Source: CAZZKE01 sp964655005 (GTDB lineage: Bacteria; Pseudomonadota; Alphaproteobacteria; Rhodospirillales; JABHCV01). Taken from it: a stretch of 55,318 nt of DNA. A model generated the notes under the pieces. It had not been told where the DNA came from. It ran no database searches and saw only the letters and a list, made by a program, of their open reading frames with translations. Position 1 is the stretch's first letter. Each line of letters starts with the position of its first letter. Shown here piece by piece: positions 24,716 through 34,551 of the stretch. The stretch spans positions 1 through 55,318 of the forward strand of contig CAZZKE010000014.1 of NCBI GenBank assembly GCA_964655005.1, written 5' to 3'. The position numbers and the translations under genes were made by a program.

Positions 24716-25580
24716 CGATAACCAGGATCACCCCGGCGACGACCATGGCCACGGTGGCCAGAGTCTGCCGGGTAATGGTTTCCTTTTTGAACATGAAATG
24801 GCCAAGCAGGATGGTGAATACCGGCGAACAGGCGACAATGGGGGCCACGGTAAGCAGCGTGCCCATGGCCAGCGCCGAATTCAGGGAATAAATGGCGACG
24901 CCGTTAAGCAGCCCGGACAGGGCGAACCAAAGGTAGTCCGTGGTTAACGTCGGCAAGCGCCGCCCCTGGCCCCGGAAAATCGCGTAAACCACAATGAACG
25001 ACACCGTATAACTGACCAGTCCGGCGTACAGCGGGCTCGGAATCCGGTCCAGGCCGATCATCGTCATGGGATGGCCAAGGGCGCGAAAGAACGCCGCCGC
25101 AAGCGGCAGGGCGATGGCCCAAAGCGGCCAGCCACGGGTTAATCCACCGGTCCTGAATGCCGATATCGCGACGCCGCCGACCACGGCCAGGGTGCCCAGG
25201 CCGATGGCCCAGGTCATTTCCTCACCCAGCAACATAACGGCGAAGCCGGCGGCGAACAGGGGGCTGGTGGCGGCCAGGCCGCTGGCCAGGGCCGGCCCCA
25301 TGTGCTTGACCCCGGCGATCGCCAGGCTGATCGACAGCGCCGGGCGGAACAGCCCGACCACTATAAAAAGCCCCGTTGCCGGTGTCAGCCAGTAGGATGT
25401 CTGCACATAAAAAGGCGACAGTATCCAGAACGCCAGCACCGTCGCCCCGATGTTGATAATCACGCCGGGGCGCTGTTCGGCGCTCCGCAAGGCCAGATTC
25501 TGAATCTGGATGGACAGGGCGAACAGGAAGGCCGAGGTTATGGCGAGCAGGACCGGCGGCAGGGTCGGGTCAAGGTTCAA
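24705..25580 (-). CDS. DMT-superfamily (EamA) transporter
   Basis: 291 residues, ten membrane helices in two EamA repeats, typical length. The motif ALASGLAATSPLFAAGFAVMLLGEE marks the first repeat end. Exports or imports small metabolites; substrate unknown. The start is a TTG (25580) with AAGGAG about 12 bases upstream. Divergent from the D-2-hydroxyacid dehydrogenase gene. Confidence 0.9.
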   Translation of the reverse strand: MNLDPTLPPVLLAITSAFLFALSIQIQNLALRSAEQRPGVIINIGATVLAFWILSPFYVQTSYWLTPATGLFIVVGLFRPALSISLAIAGVKHMGPALASGLAATSPLFAAGFAVMLLGEEMTWAIGLGTLAVVGGVAISAFRTGGLTRGWPLWAIALPLAAAFFRALGHPMTMIGLDRIPSPLYAGLVSYTVSFIVVYAIFRGQGRRLPTLTTDYLWFALSGLLNGVAIYSLNSALAMGTLLTVAPIVACSPVFTILLGHFMFKKETITRQTLATVAMVVAGVILVIVSR

Positions 25581-25646
25581 TTTTGTACTGGCTCCTTATG
25601 CCGTGTATAAGGCACGGCGGGGTATATGTATAAAGGTCCGGTCGTC

Positions 25647-26609
25647 ATGTCAGAACAGAAAAAAATCCTTATTACCCGGCGTCTCCCCGAAGCCGTTATC
25701 GAACGGGCCTGTCAATCCTATCGGGCCGCCATCAACAGCGCCGATAATCCCTATGGCGCCGATCAAATGCTGGCCCGCGCCAGGGGCATGGACGGTCTGC
25801 TGTGCACCATAAGCAATGATATGAGCCGCCCGGTGATTATGGGGTTGCCCGAAAGCGTGCGCATCATCGCCACTTTTTCCGTCGGTTTCGAACATATCGA
25901 TCTGGACGCCGCCGGGGAACGCGGCATCGTCGTCACCAACACGCCGGGCGTGCTGACCGCGGCGACCGCCGACATGACCATGTTGCTGATGCTTGGCGCG
26001 GCCAGGCGGGCGGGCGAGGGGGCGAAGATGATGGCCCGTGGCTGGACCGGCTGGACACCGACCCAACTGCTGGGCATCGAGGTCTCGGGCAAGCGGCTGG
26101 GAATCGTCGGCATGGGCGAAATCGGTCGCGCCGTGGCGGCCCGCGCCGCCGCCTTCGACATGACCATCCATTATCACAATCGCCACCGCCTGACCGCCGC
26201 CCGGGAAGGCGGCGCGATATTTCACGAAACCCTGGAAAGCTTGCTGCCGGTCAGTGATTTTTTATCCCTGCATTGCCCGCTGACGGCGGCCACCAAACAC
26301 CTGCTCAACGAGGCGCGAATCGCCATGCTGCCGCCGCGTCCGGTGGTGGTCAACACGGCGCGCGGCCCGGTGGTCGATGACCGGGCGCTGATCGCGGCCC
26401 TGCAATCGGGCCGGGTCGCCGCCGCCGGGCTCGACGTGTTCGAAGGTGAACCCGACATCGCGCCCGGTTATCTGGAATGCCCAAACGCCTTTCTGTTGCC
26501 GCACCTGGGCAGCGCCACGGTGGAAACCCGCAACGCCATGGGCTTCCGGGCGCTGGACAATCTCGACAGTTTCTTCGCCGGCAGGGAACCGCCGAACAGG
26601 ATCGCCTGA
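25647..26609 (+). CDS. D-2-hydroxyacid dehydrogenase (glyoxylate reductase-like)
   Basis: 320 residues: NAD-binding core with GMGEIGRAVA, the substrate-binding NTARGPVVDD with Arg, and the catalytic His in LPHLGSATVETR. Family enzymes reduce glyoxylate, hydroxypyruvate or other 2-keto acids. I take the ATG at 25647 (MSEQKKILITRR) with AAAGG upstream; a start at 25626 would add seven residues. Monocistronic, divergent from the DMT exporter. Confidence 0.92.
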   Translation: MSEQKKILITRRLPEAVIERACQSYRAAINSADNPYGADQMLARARGMDGLLCTISNDMSRPVIMGLPESVRIIATFSVGFEHIDLDAAGERGIVVTNTPGVLTAATADMTMLLMLGAARRAGEGAKMMARGWTGWTPTQLLGIEVSGKRLGIVGMGEIGRAVAARAAAFDMTIHYHNRHRLTAAREGGAIFHETLESLLPVSDFLSLHCPLTAATKHLLNEARIAMLPPRPVVVNTARGPVVDDRALIAALQSGRVAAAGLDVFEGEPDIAPGYLECPNAFLLPHLGSATVETRNAMGFRALDNLDSFFAGREPPNRIA

Positions 26610-26661
26610 CCAGAGCAACCGGCGTTCAAGCAAACGCAGATAAGTTGCTAGATTCTTTGAT

Positions 26662-27423
26662 CTATCGCCGGTCGCCGAACAATCTCAGCAGCATGATGAA
26701 CAGGTTGATGAAGTCCAGGTACAGCGTCAGGGCGCCCATGATGGCCTTTTTCGACATCACCTCGGCGCCATCGGCCTGCATGTACATGTTCTTGATCTTC
26801 TGGGTGTCGTAGGCGGTCAGGCCGACGAAGATCAGCACCCCAAGAACCGAAATCACGAACTGCATGGCCGAGCTTTGCATGAACATATTGACGACGCTGG
26901 CGATGATAATGCCGATCAGGCCCATCATCAGGAACGATCCCATGCGGGTCAGGTCGCGCCTGGTGGTGTAGCCATACAGGCTCATGCCGGCGAAAGTGCC
27001 CGCCGTGATAAAGAACACGCGGGCGATCGAGGCCCCGGTGTACAGCAAAAAGATATTGGCCAGCGACAGGCCCATGATACCGGCGAAGGCCCAGAACACG
27101 GCCTGTGCGGTCGAGGCTTTCATTTTATTGATGCCGAACGACAGCGCCAGCACGAAGGCCAGCGGCGAGAACATCACCAGATAGGCCAGCCCGGTCGGCT
27201 GCATGACGCCGCCTTCGCCCGTCACATACAGCATGCTGATAATGGCCGGGGTATTGGCGCTGAAATAGGCGACGATGCCGGTCAGGGCCAGCCCGGACGC
27301 CATCAGGTTGTAAACCTTGAGCATGTATTCACGCAGGCCGACATCGATTTCGGCGGCGGCGGCCTGGCCAGCGGACATCCGCCCGGTATTGAGCGTAAAT
27401 TTGTTATCGGATCCCTGTACCAT
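26662..27423 (-). CDS. Bax inhibitor-1/YccA-family membrane protein
   Basis: 253 residues with seven predicted membrane helices and a cytoplasmic N terminus (about 1-30). Matches the YccA/BI-1 type: LREYMLKVYNLMASGLALTG near the start and AYDTQKIKNMYM before a final helix that ends in Phe-Ile-Asn-Leu-Phe. The family is linked to membrane protein quality control (FtsH in E. coli) and to calcium leak channels; the role here is unproven. Confidence 0.92.
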   Translation of the reverse strand: MVQGSDNKFTLNTGRMSAGQAAAAEIDVGLREYMLKVYNLMASGLALTGIVAYFSANTPAIISMLYVTGEGGVMQPTGLAYLVMFSPLAFVLALSFGINKMKASTAQAVFWAFAGIMGLSLANIFLLYTGASIARVFFITAGTFAGMSLYGYTTRRDLTRMGSFLMMGLIGIIIASVVNMFMQSSAMQFVISVLGVLIFVGLTAYDTQKIKNMYMQADGAEVMSKKAIMGALTLYLDFINLFIMLLRLFGDRR

Positions 27424-27500
27424 GTCTTATCCTCACGTTGAAACTGTTAAGCCGGTAGAATCTCACCCTAATATGTCAGGAAAAAGGCGGAAATCAAGTT

Positions 27501-30053
27501 CTACTCGTTGCGCAGATGGGTCGATGCCTTTTCCCCCAGGGCCCGCCAGGTGCCGAAAAATCCGGCCCCGACGGTAACGGCCAGACAGGTGGCGATGGTC
27601 CAGCCGACCACGGCGGGCAGGAAAATCCAGTCGGTCTGCATCAAAAATACCATTACCGCCCATGATGTCAGGGCGCCGATCAGCGCCGCGATTACGCCGG
27701 TGGCCAGCCCCAGGATGGTAAATTCGATAACGTAGGCCTTGACCAGGGCGGCCCGGGTGGCGCCCAGCACCTTGAATACGACCGAGGTATATATCCGCCG
27801 CCGCTGACCGGCCGCGATGGTCCCGGCCAGCACCAGGGCGCCGGCCAGAATGGTAATCAACGCCGCGCCGCGCACCGCCTGGCCGATGCCGGTGAGGATT
27901 CCCGAAGCCGCCTGCAGGGCCTCGCGGACCCGGATCGCAGTGATGTTGCTGAACCGGCTGGCGACCGCCTCTTCCAGGGCGTCTTCTATCGCCACCGGGG
28001 CCTCGACGGCGGCGATATTGGTATAGGGGGCGCCTTGCAGCGGCCCGGGGGAGAAAATAATGGCGAAATCGAAGCGCAGCGAGCGCCAGTCGATCTCGCG
28101 CAGCGAGGCGATGGTGCCGGTAATCCGGCGGCCCAGCACGTTCAGGGTCAGGGTGTCGCCAAGGCCGACGCCGAAACCCCTGGCCAGGCCCCGGTCCAGT
28201 GATATCAGCGGCGGCCCGGAATAATTTTCCGGCCACCATTTGCCGGCGACGATAACCGAGCCTTCGGTCAGGGTGGCCGATGAAGTCAGCGCCCGGTCGC
28301 CGTTTATGGCCCATTGCGATTCCGGCGCGACCTCGGCCTTCTCGACCGGTACGCCGTCGATCCGGACGATCCGGCCGCGCAGACTGGGCATTTGCTTGAA
28401 GCCGCTGGTTCCGGCGAAACCGGTGACGGTGGCGTCGAATTCGGCGGTCTGGTCCGGCTGGATATCGATGAAGAAAAAGGCCGGCGCCCGGCGGGGCAGG
28501 CGTTCATTGATCTGGTACGACAGGTTGCCTTCGATCAAGGCGACGGCGATCAGCACCGACAGGCCCAATCCCAGCGAGACGATGACGCTGCCGGCGTTGC
28601 CGCCGGGCCGGTGAATATTGGCAATCGCCAGGCGCAGACTGGCCCCGCGGGGTTTTGGCAGATGCGCGGCGGCGGCCACCAGCGCGGTCGCGCCCAGCCG
28701 CAGCAGGGCCAGGGTCAGCAGGGCGCCGCCGACGAACCAGTAGGCGAAATTTTTTTCGCTCGAAGTCAGCACCGTCAGCCCGCCCAGCAGGGCGATGCCG
28801 ATCGCGGCGGCGATGATTACCGGTTTGCCCGGCCGCAGCCCCGATGGCGCAATGTTGTCGCGGAACAGCGTCGCCGCCGGAATTTCCCCGGCCCGGCCCA
28901 GCGGCCACAGCGCGAAGGTCAGCGCCGTCAGCAAACCAAAAGCGGCGGCCACCGCCAGGGGCGCGAAATAGAACCCCTGGGCCGGCGCCACGGGCAGGAA
29001 CCCGGCCAGCAGTTTGAGCGCGATCATCGGCAGCGCGACCCCGGCCAGCAGGCCCAGGGCGATCCCGGCCAGGCCGATGACCAGCACTTGCAGCAGGTAA
29101 ATCCGGAATATCAGCCGGCTTGGCGCCCCCAGGCATTTGAAGGTGGCGATGGCCGCGGTGCGGCCTTCGAGATAGCTGGCGATGGCGTTGGCGACGCCGA
29201 TTCCGCCGACCAGCAGGGCGGTCAGCCCGACGAAGCCCAGAAACATCGCCATTCGTTCGATGAAGCGGCGCACCCCCGGTGCCGCCTGATCCGGTGTCAA
29301 CACCCGCCAGCCGGCGTTCGGGAAAGTTTCGTCCAGGGCGGTCCGCCAGCCGGCCGGGTCGGCGCCGGCGGCCAGGATTGCCCTGGTGTGATAATGGATC
29401 TGGCTGCCCGGCTGGACCAGTCCGGTATCCGCCAGGGCGTTATCCGAAATCATCAGGCGCGGCCCCAGGCTTAGTACGGAGGCGACCCGGTCGGGTTCGC
29501 GAACGACGACGGCGGCGATGGTAAAGGTGGCGACCCCGACCCGCACCTTGTCGCCGATGCCAAGGCCCAGACGCAGCAGTAAATTCCGATCGACCGCCGC
29601 CCCCCACGAACCATCGCTCCGGCGGTCCAGGGCGTCGGGCAGGGCCATCGGCGGATCCAGGACGACCTGGCCGTATAGCGGATAGGCGCTGTCGACGGCT
29701 TTCAATTCGACCAGCGACCGCCGGCGTCCGTTTCGCCCTTTGGCGGCGTCCGGATTTTCCGGCGCCGCCATGGCGCGCATTTCCAGAGACGACGACAGCC
29801 GCGCGGTGTTGCGGCCAAGCCAGGCATTTTGTTCGGCGCTGAAAACCCGATTATTGAAACGCAGGCTGATGTCGCCGCCGAGCAATTCCCGGGCGTCGGC
29901 ATTCAGGCCGCCGGTCATCGAGGCGCTGATCCAGCCGACTGCGGCGATGGCGGCGACGCCCAGGGCCAGGCAGGCCAGGAATATCCGGAAGCCGGCGAAA
30001 CCGCCGCGCAACTCGCGCCGGGCCAGCCGCCATGCGAGACCCAGGCCGTTCAC
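27501..30053 (-). CDS. ABC transporter permease, FtsX-like (YbbP family, COG3127)
   Basis: 850 residues in the two-block arrangement of COG3127: N-terminal helix, large periplasmic domain, FtsX-like permease block (about 260-430), second periplasmic domain, and a final FtsX block (about 730-850). Starts at a GTG (30053) that overlaps the ATPase stop (GTGA). In many bacteria this permease and its ATPase sit beside the tesA-type esterase, as they do here, and are thought to handle a lipid or lipoprotein-like substrate; the function is not firmly known. Confidence 0.92.
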   Translation of the reverse strand: MNGLGLAWRLARRELRGGFAGFRIFLACLALGVAAIAAVGWISASMTGGLNADARELLGGDISLRFNNRVFSAEQNAWLGRNTARLSSSLEMRAMAAPENPDAAKGRNGRRRSLVELKAVDSAYPLYGQVVLDPPMALPDALDRRSDGSWGAAVDRNLLLRLGLGIGDKVRVGVATFTIAAVVVREPDRVASVLSLGPRLMISDNALADTGLVQPGSQIHYHTRAILAAGADPAGWRTALDETFPNAGWRVLTPDQAAPGVRRFIERMAMFLGFVGLTALLVGGIGVANAIASYLEGRTAAIATFKCLGAPSRLIFRIYLLQVLVIGLAGIALGLLAGVALPMIALKLLAGFLPVAPAQGFYFAPLAVAAAFGLLTALTFALWPLGRAGEIPAATLFRDNIAPSGLRPGKPVIIAAAIGIALLGGLTVLTSSEKNFAYWFVGGALLTLALLRLGATALVAAAAHLPKPRGASLRLAIANIHRPGGNAGSVIVSLGLGLSVLIAVALIEGNLSYQINERLPRRAPAFFFIDIQPDQTAEFDATVTGFAGTSGFKQMPSLRGRIVRIDGVPVEKAEVAPESQWAINGDRALTSSATLTEGSVIVAGKWWPENYSGPPLISLDRGLARGFGVGLGDTLTLNVLGRRITGTIASLREIDWRSLRFDFAIIFSPGPLQGAPYTNIAAVEAPVAIEDALEEAVASRFSNITAIRVREALQAASGILTGIGQAVRGAALITILAGALVLAGTIAAGQRRRIYTSVVFKVLGATRAALVKAYVIEFTILGLATGVIAALIGALTSWAVMVFLMQTDWIFLPAVVGWTIATCLAVTVGAGFFGTWRALGEKASTHLRNE

Positions 30054-30754
30054 GCCGAGCGTCTCTGCGCGTTGTCCTCGATTATTTTGCCGTCCTGCAT
30101 GTGGATGATGCGCGAACAGCGGTGCGCCAGTTCCGGTTCGTGGGTAATCAGCAACAGCGTCGTCCGGCGGCGTTCCTTCAGGTCGAACAGCAGGTCCATG
30201 ACCATGCGCCCGGTCTCGCCGTCCAGGTTGCCGGTCGGTTCGTCGGCCAGCAGAATGGACGGTTCCGCGACCACCGCCCGGGCCAGCGCCACGCGCTGTT
30301 GTTCGCCGCCTGAAAGCTGCCCCGGATAATGGTCCAGGCGATGGCCCAGTCCGACCGCTTGCAATTCCGCGCGGGCGCGCTCGAAGGCGTCGTCCCGGCC
30401 GGCGAATTCCAGCGGTATGGCGGCATTTTCCAGCGCCGTCATGGTCGGCAGCAGGTGGAAATCCTGAAACACGATGCCCACATGATCGCGGCGGAACAGC
30501 GCCAGGGCGTCTTCGCTCATCGCCTCGATGGCCTGTCCGGCGACGCCGACCCGGCCGCCGGTCGGCCGTTCCAGACCGGCGATCACCATCAGCATCGAAG
30601 TCTTGCCGGAACCGCTGGGGCCGACCATGCCGACGCTTTCGCCGGGTTCGACAGTCAGGTCGATGCCGCGCAGGATATTGACCTCGCCGGCATTGCTGGT
30701 CAGGGTAAGCCTGACATCGTCGAGACTGATGGCCGCACTGGAATGAACTGACAT
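30050..30754 (-). CDS. ABC transporter ATP-binding protein (YbbA/LolD-like)
   Basis: 234 residues with Walker A GPSGSGKT, signature LSGGEQQR and Walker B ILLADEPT. The pattern belongs to the MacB/LolD/YbbA group. Energises the permease that follows with a 4-base overlap. I take the ATG at 30754; the frame continues upstream to 30898 but overlaps the esterase gene. The ATG starts of this gene and of the divergent esterase frame overlap, leaving no room for separate promoters there. Confidence 0.94.
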   Translation of the reverse strand: MSVHSSAAISLDDVRLTLTSNAGEVNILRGIDLTVEPGESVGMVGPSGSGKTSMLMVIAGLERPTGGRVGVAGQAIEAMSEDALALFRRDHVGIVFQDFHLLPTMTALENAAIPLEFAGRDDAFERARAELQAVGLGHRLDHYPGQLSGGEQQRVALARAVVAEPSILLADEPTGNLDGETGRMVMDLLFDLKERRRTTLLLITHEPELAHRCSRIIHMQDGKIIEDNAQRRSA

Positions 30755-30797
30755 GACGCCCCTGTTGAACAGTTTGCCTTCATTGCCATATGGCGCG

Positions 30798-31463
30798 ATG
30801 CGCCGCCTTGTCAATGTTATGGCCGGACTGGCGCTGGCCTGGGTAATGACAATCGCGTTACCGCCGGGCCGCTCCGGGGCCGCCGAACCGGTCCGCATTC
30901 TGGCGTTGGGCGACAGCCTGACGGCGGGCTACGGCCTGCCGCGGGGGCAGGCATTTCCGGCCAGATTGCAGGCCGCGCTGATCGCCGACGGTATCCCCGC
31001 CATAGTCTACAACGGCGGCGTTTCGGGTGATACCTCGGCCGGCGGCCTGGCCCGGCTCGACTGGGCCATGGCCATGGCCGGCGATGCGGCGATGGATGCG
31101 GTAATCATCGAGCTTGGCGCCAACGACGGCCTCAGGGGGCTGGAGCCCTCGCAAACGCTGGCCAATCTGGATACCCTGATCGGCAGGCTGCGCGACAGGG
31201 GTCCGGCGATCCTGCTTACCGGCATGCGGGCGCCGCCAAACCTGGGGCCGGAATACGGCGCCGAATTCGCCGCCATTTATCCCCGCCTGGCCGCAAAATA
31301 CGATATCATGCTGTATCCGTTTTTCCTGGACGGCGTCGCCGCCCGGCCCGGCCTTAATCAGGCGGATGCCATTCATCCTAATTCCCGTGGGGTAGATGTC
31401 GTAATCGGGCGCATCCTGCCCTATATCAAGAATATGCTGGATCGTAAAAAAACAGAGCCATAA
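30798..31463 (+). CDS. SGNH-family esterase (TesA-like arylesterase)
   Basis: 221 residues with signal peptide (RRLVNVMAGLALAWVMTIALP) and the GDSL blocks LALGDSLTAGYG, GVSGDT, ELGANDGLRG and DAIHPNS. TesA-type enzymes hydrolyse thioesters, lysophospholipids and arylesters in the periplasm. I take the ATG at 30798, which gives a normal signal peptide; a start at 30753 would add 15 residues. Divergent from the ABC ATPase gene, its usual neighbour. Confidence 0.92.
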   Translation: MRRLVNVMAGLALAWVMTIALPPGRSGAAEPVRILALGDSLTAGYGLPRGQAFPARLQAALIADGIPAIVYNGGVSGDTSAGGLARLDWAMAMAGDAAMDAVIIELGANDGLRGLEPSQTLANLDTLIGRLRDRGPAILLTGMRAPPNLGPEYGAEFAAIYPRLAAKYDIMLYPFFLDGVAARPGLNQADAIHPNSRGVDVVIGRILPYIKNMLDRKKTEP

Positions 31464-31468
31464 CCGGA

Positions 31469-32614
31469 ATGCCTGTCAAAGTCGTCCATACCGAGGGAGA
31501 AGACTGGGCCCATGCGGCCAAGGTCTGCGCCGACAGGCTGCTGGATGACCCGCCCGATGGCGGCTATAACCTTGGTTTCTTGTATGTGACCGACACGCTG
31601 GTCGACGACCTGTCGAGCATATTGACCTATCTGCGGCAAAAAACCGGCATCGGGCACTGGGTCGGCAGCGTCGCTATCGGCATTTTGGCCAACCGGGGCG
31701 ACGGTGGCGGGGCGGCCGACGCCGGTGAATATTTCCACCACCCGGCGGTCGCCGTGATGGCCATGACCGTGGCCGAGGAAAACTTCCGGATCCTGCCGAC
31801 CATAAAAGACGACGCGACCGAACTGCCCGGGGATCTGACCGACTGGATAGACGATGGCCAAATTCATTTCGGGGTGGTCCATGGCGACCCGACCAATCCG
31901 ATCCTGCCGGGGCTGATTGGTGAGCTGTCGCAGTGCGCCGACGGCTTCCTGGTCGGCGCCGTGACGTCATCGACGGGGGCGGTCTTACAGGTTGCCGACG
32001 GGATTACCGGCGGCGGCGTTTCGGGCATTATGTTCGCGCCCGATGTCGGCGTCGCGACCTGCCTTAGCCAGGGCTGTGCGCCGATTTCGGGCCATCACAC
32101 CATATCGGACTGCGTCGATAATGTGTTGATCGGGCTGGATGGGGAGCGGGCGATGGATGTTTTCAGGGCCGATATCGGGGCCGAACTATCCGCCGATCTG
32201 GGCCGGGTCGCCGGTCTGGTCCATGCGGCGTTGCCGATTGAAGGGTCGGACACCGGCGATTACATGGTGCGCAGCCTGGTTGGCATCGACCCGGAACGGG
32301 GCTGGCTGGCAATCAGCGAAGAAGTGGCGACGGGCGAACGGGTGATGTTCGTGCGCCGCGATCAGGAAACCGCCGAGATGGACCTGCGGCAAAACCTGCA
32401 TCGCCTGAAACGGCGTTTGACCTCGCCGCCCCGCTGCGGCCTTTATTTCAGTTGCCTGGGCCGCGGCCCGTCGCTGTTTGAAGAAGAAGCCCATGAAATC
32501 GCCATCATCACCGAACTGCTGGGCGACCTGCCCCTGGTCGGCTTCTACGGCAACGGCGAGATATCCAATTCCCGGTTATACGGTTATACCGGGGTCCTTG
32601 TTCTTTTCTTATAA
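31469..32614 (+). CDS. FIST-domain signal protein
   Basis: 381 residues: FIST N-terminal domain (about 20-215) and FIST C-terminal domain (about 225-370), ending GYTGVLVLFL. The family is a predicted small-ligand sensor domain; the segment GLYFSCLGRGPSLFEEEAHE is characteristic. It stands without a fused kinase or cyclase output domain. Five bases after the esterase gene, so probably cotranscribed, with thpR next. Confidence 0.9.
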   Translation: MPVKVVHTEGEDWAHAAKVCADRLLDDPPDGGYNLGFLYVTDTLVDDLSSILTYLRQKTGIGHWVGSVAIGILANRGDGGGAADAGEYFHHPAVAVMAMTVAEENFRILPTIKDDATELPGDLTDWIDDGQIHFGVVHGDPTNPILPGLIGELSQCADGFLVGAVTSSTGAVLQVADGITGGGVSGIMFAPDVGVATCLSQGCAPISGHHTISDCVDNVLIGLDGERAMDVFRADIGAELSADLGRVAGLVHAALPIEGSDTGDYMVRSLVGIDPERGWLAISEEVATGERVMFVRRDQETAEMDLRQNLHRLKRRLTSPPRCGLYFSCLGRGPSLFEEEAHEIAIITELLGDLPLVGFYGNGEISNSRLYGYTGVLVLFL

Positions 32615-32635
32615 TCACGGCAGGGAGCGGCCCCG

Positions 32636-33202
32636 ATGATCCGGCTGTTTGTAGGTATCGCCCTGCCAGCGGATTTGCGGCGGCGGCTGGCGGCCTTGTC
32701 GACCGGGTTGCCCGGGGCCCGCTGGATTTCACCGGAAAACATGCACCTGACCCTGTATTTTATAGGGCCGGTCGAAGAACACCTGGCCGACGATATTGAT
32801 CTGGCCCTGTCCGGGATCGGCGGTAGTGCATTCAGCTACGCCATATCCGGCATCGAAACTTTCGGACGCGGCCATCAGGTGCATACCCTGTGGGCCAGGG
32901 TCGCGGCCGATGCCGCCTTACCGGCGTTGCAGGCGAAAATAGAACAGGCGATGATCGGCCTTGGCCTGGAACCGGAACGGCGCAAGTTCACGCCGCACAT
33001 AACGCTGGCCCGGACCAGGGGGGCGCAGGCCTCGAAGGTCGCCGAATGGCTACAGGGCGGCGGCGGGTTCACCGCCGGGCCGGTAACGGTCGAGTCATAT
33101 GTGTTGTACAGGAGCCATCTGGGATCGGGCGGCGCCCATTACGAAGTGCTGTCGGAATATCCGCTGGCAATCGAGGCCGGCGATGGCTATCGGCCTTCGT
33201 GA
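32636..33202 (+). CDS. thpR: RNA 2',3'-cyclic phosphodiesterase
   Basis: 188 residues, 2H phosphoesterase fold with two HxTx motifs, HLTL (about residue 39) and HITL (about 121). The family (LigT/ThpR) opens 2',3'-cyclic RNA ends. AGGGAG lies upstream of the ATG. Probably in the same transcript as the FIST gene. Confidence 0.93.
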   Translation: MIRLFVGIALPADLRRRLAALSTGLPGARWISPENMHLTLYFIGPVEEHLADDIDLALSGIGGSAFSYAISGIETFGRGHQVHTLWARVAADAALPALQAKIEQAMIGLGLEPERRKFTPHITLARTRGAQASKVAEWLQGGGGFTAGPVTVESYVLYRSHLGSGGAHYEVLSEYPLAIEAGDGYRPS

Positions 33203-33222
33203 CGCTGCCGTCGCTTTTTTTT
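33201..33222 (+). terminator. Small hairpin with T8 after thpR
   Basis: GACG-ctgc-CGTC followed by GC and eight T. Short stem, but the T run suggests a weak intrinsic terminator for the plus-strand operon; the convergent kinase gene ends two bases on. Confidence 0.4.
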
Positions 33223-33223
33223 G

Positions 33224-34069
33224 TCAGCAGCCGAACCTGGTCAGGGTGCGTTCGACCGAAGCCAGATAAGAGCCGCTGAACAGGCGGACATGAACCAGCA
33301 GGGGGTATAGATTGTAAATATCCCGGCGCTCCCGGAAAAATCCCGGCGCTATCGGGCGATGTTCCCGGTAGCGGTCATAGAAACGCCTGGAAAAGGTATT
33401 GAACAGGGTGGTAAAGGCCAGTTCGATCTCGGCGTCGGCGAAATAGATCGCGGGGTCGATGAAGCCGCCGGGGCGGCCGTCATGGGCCAGCACGTTGCCG
33501 CCCCACAGGTCGCCGTGGATCAGCGACGGGCGAACGGGCTCGTCGAGCCAGCTATCCAGGCGGGTGCTGAATTTCTCCAGCCGGGCCATCACCGGCCCCG
33601 GCAATCGCCTGGCGTCCAGGGCCTGGCGCGCCATGTATCGCAACCGGTGTTCGGCGAAAAACGGCAGCCAGGCGTCGCCGTCCGGATTGGGCTGGCGCAG
33701 GCCGCCGATAACGGTGTCGTAGCTGAAACCGAAGCGCCGGGCGGTCAGGTCATGCAGGGCGGCAATCAGGTCGGCGGCCTCGGCCTCGCCGGCGTCGTCC
33801 AGCGAGCCGCCGGCGGGCAGCAGGCTCATCAGCAACAAGGTGTCGTCGCAATACAGTACCCGCGGTACCGGCAGGGCGGTGCGGTCGGCCAAATAGCGCA
33901 GCATATCGCCTTCCACCTTCAGCCCGGCGCCGGCCTTGGCGACGATGTCATCGCCGTTTCGCAGCGCGACCCTGTAGACATCGGCGACGCAACCGCCGCC
34001 CAGCGGCGTCATGCGGGTGGGCGGCGAGCCGGTTATCCGCCCGATAGTTTGTTCCAGGTGCTTTTGCAA
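33224..34069 (-). CDS. Fructosamine kinase family protein
   Basis: 281 residues with a kinase-like fold: LGGGCVADVYRVALRNGDDIVAKAG (ATP lobe), catalytic loop LIHGDLWGGNV and the metal-site GFIDPAIYFADAEIELAF. Family enzymes phosphorylate sugars attached to amines, starting repair of glycated proteins (ketosamine 3-kinase). Start: no ATG is near, so a TTG at 34069 is my choice; the frame to 34516 runs antisense over the phosphatase gene. Follows the phosphatase gene by 8 bases; a glycation-repair pair is plausible. Confidence 0.87.
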   Translation of the reverse strand: MQKHLEQTIGRITGSPPTRMTPLGGGCVADVYRVALRNGDDIVAKAGAGLKVEGDMLRYLADRTALPVPRVLYCDDTLLLMSLLPAGGSLDDAGEAEAADLIAALHDLTARRFGFSYDTVIGGLRQPNPDGDAWLPFFAEHRLRYMARQALDARRLPGPVMARLEKFSTRLDSWLDEPVRPSLIHGDLWGGNVLAHDGRPGGFIDPAIYFADAEIELAFTTLFNTFSRRFYDRYREHRPIAPGFFRERRDIYNLYPLLVHVRLFSGSYLASVERTLTRFGC

Positions 34070-34077
34070 GGACCGGC

Positions 34078-34551
34078 CTACAGGTGTTTGGCGTGGATAT
34101 CGGCGAGCAGGCCGCGGGTCGCGGCCTCGATCAAATCGAGTACGGTTTCGAAACCGTCGCCACCGCCATAATAGGGATCGGGCACGTTTTCGCCGGCCCC
34201 GCCGGGGCCGAAATCCAGCAACAGCCGGACCTTGTGGGCGGCGTCGGGGGGGCAGATCGCCAGCAGGTTGGCGAGATTTTCCCGATCCATCGCCAGCAGG
34301 TAATCGAAGCGCCCGAAGTCCGCCATCACGACCTGGCGGGCCCGCTGGCCGCTCAGGTCGATATGGCGCCGCCGGGCGGCGGCCTGGGAGCGGCGGTCCG
34401 GCGGCTGGCCGATATGATAGGCCGCGGTGCCGGCCGAATCGGCAGCGATACGATCGCTTAACGAACGGGTTTCCAGCAAATGCCGAAAAACGCCCTCGGC
34501 GGTCGGCGAGCGGCAAATGTTGCCAAGGCAGACAAACAGGACGCGGATCAT
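34078..34551 (-). CDS. Low-molecular-weight protein tyrosine phosphatase
   Basis: 157 residues with the P-loop CLGNICRS (nucleophile Cys8, Arg14) and the acid loop VPDPYYGG. The DP-Y pattern is the LMW type. Dephosphorylates phosphotyrosine, or acts with fructosamine kinase on sugar phosphates (such pairs are known). GGAGAT precedes the ATG at 34551. First of a pair with the kinase. Confidence 0.94.
   Translation of the reverse strand: MIRVLFVCLGNICRSPTAEGVFRHLLETRSLSDRIAADSAGTAAYHIGQPPDRRSQAAARRRHIDLSGQRARQVVMADFGRFDYLLAMDRENLANLLAICPPDAAHKVRLLLDFGPGGAGENVPDPYYGGGDGFETVLDLIEAATRGLLADIHAKHL

Noticed and set aside
28314..29474. Long open frame antisense to the ABC permease gene
   Set aside because: Low-complexity Gln/Arg-rich product, and the minus-strand frame matches a known permease.
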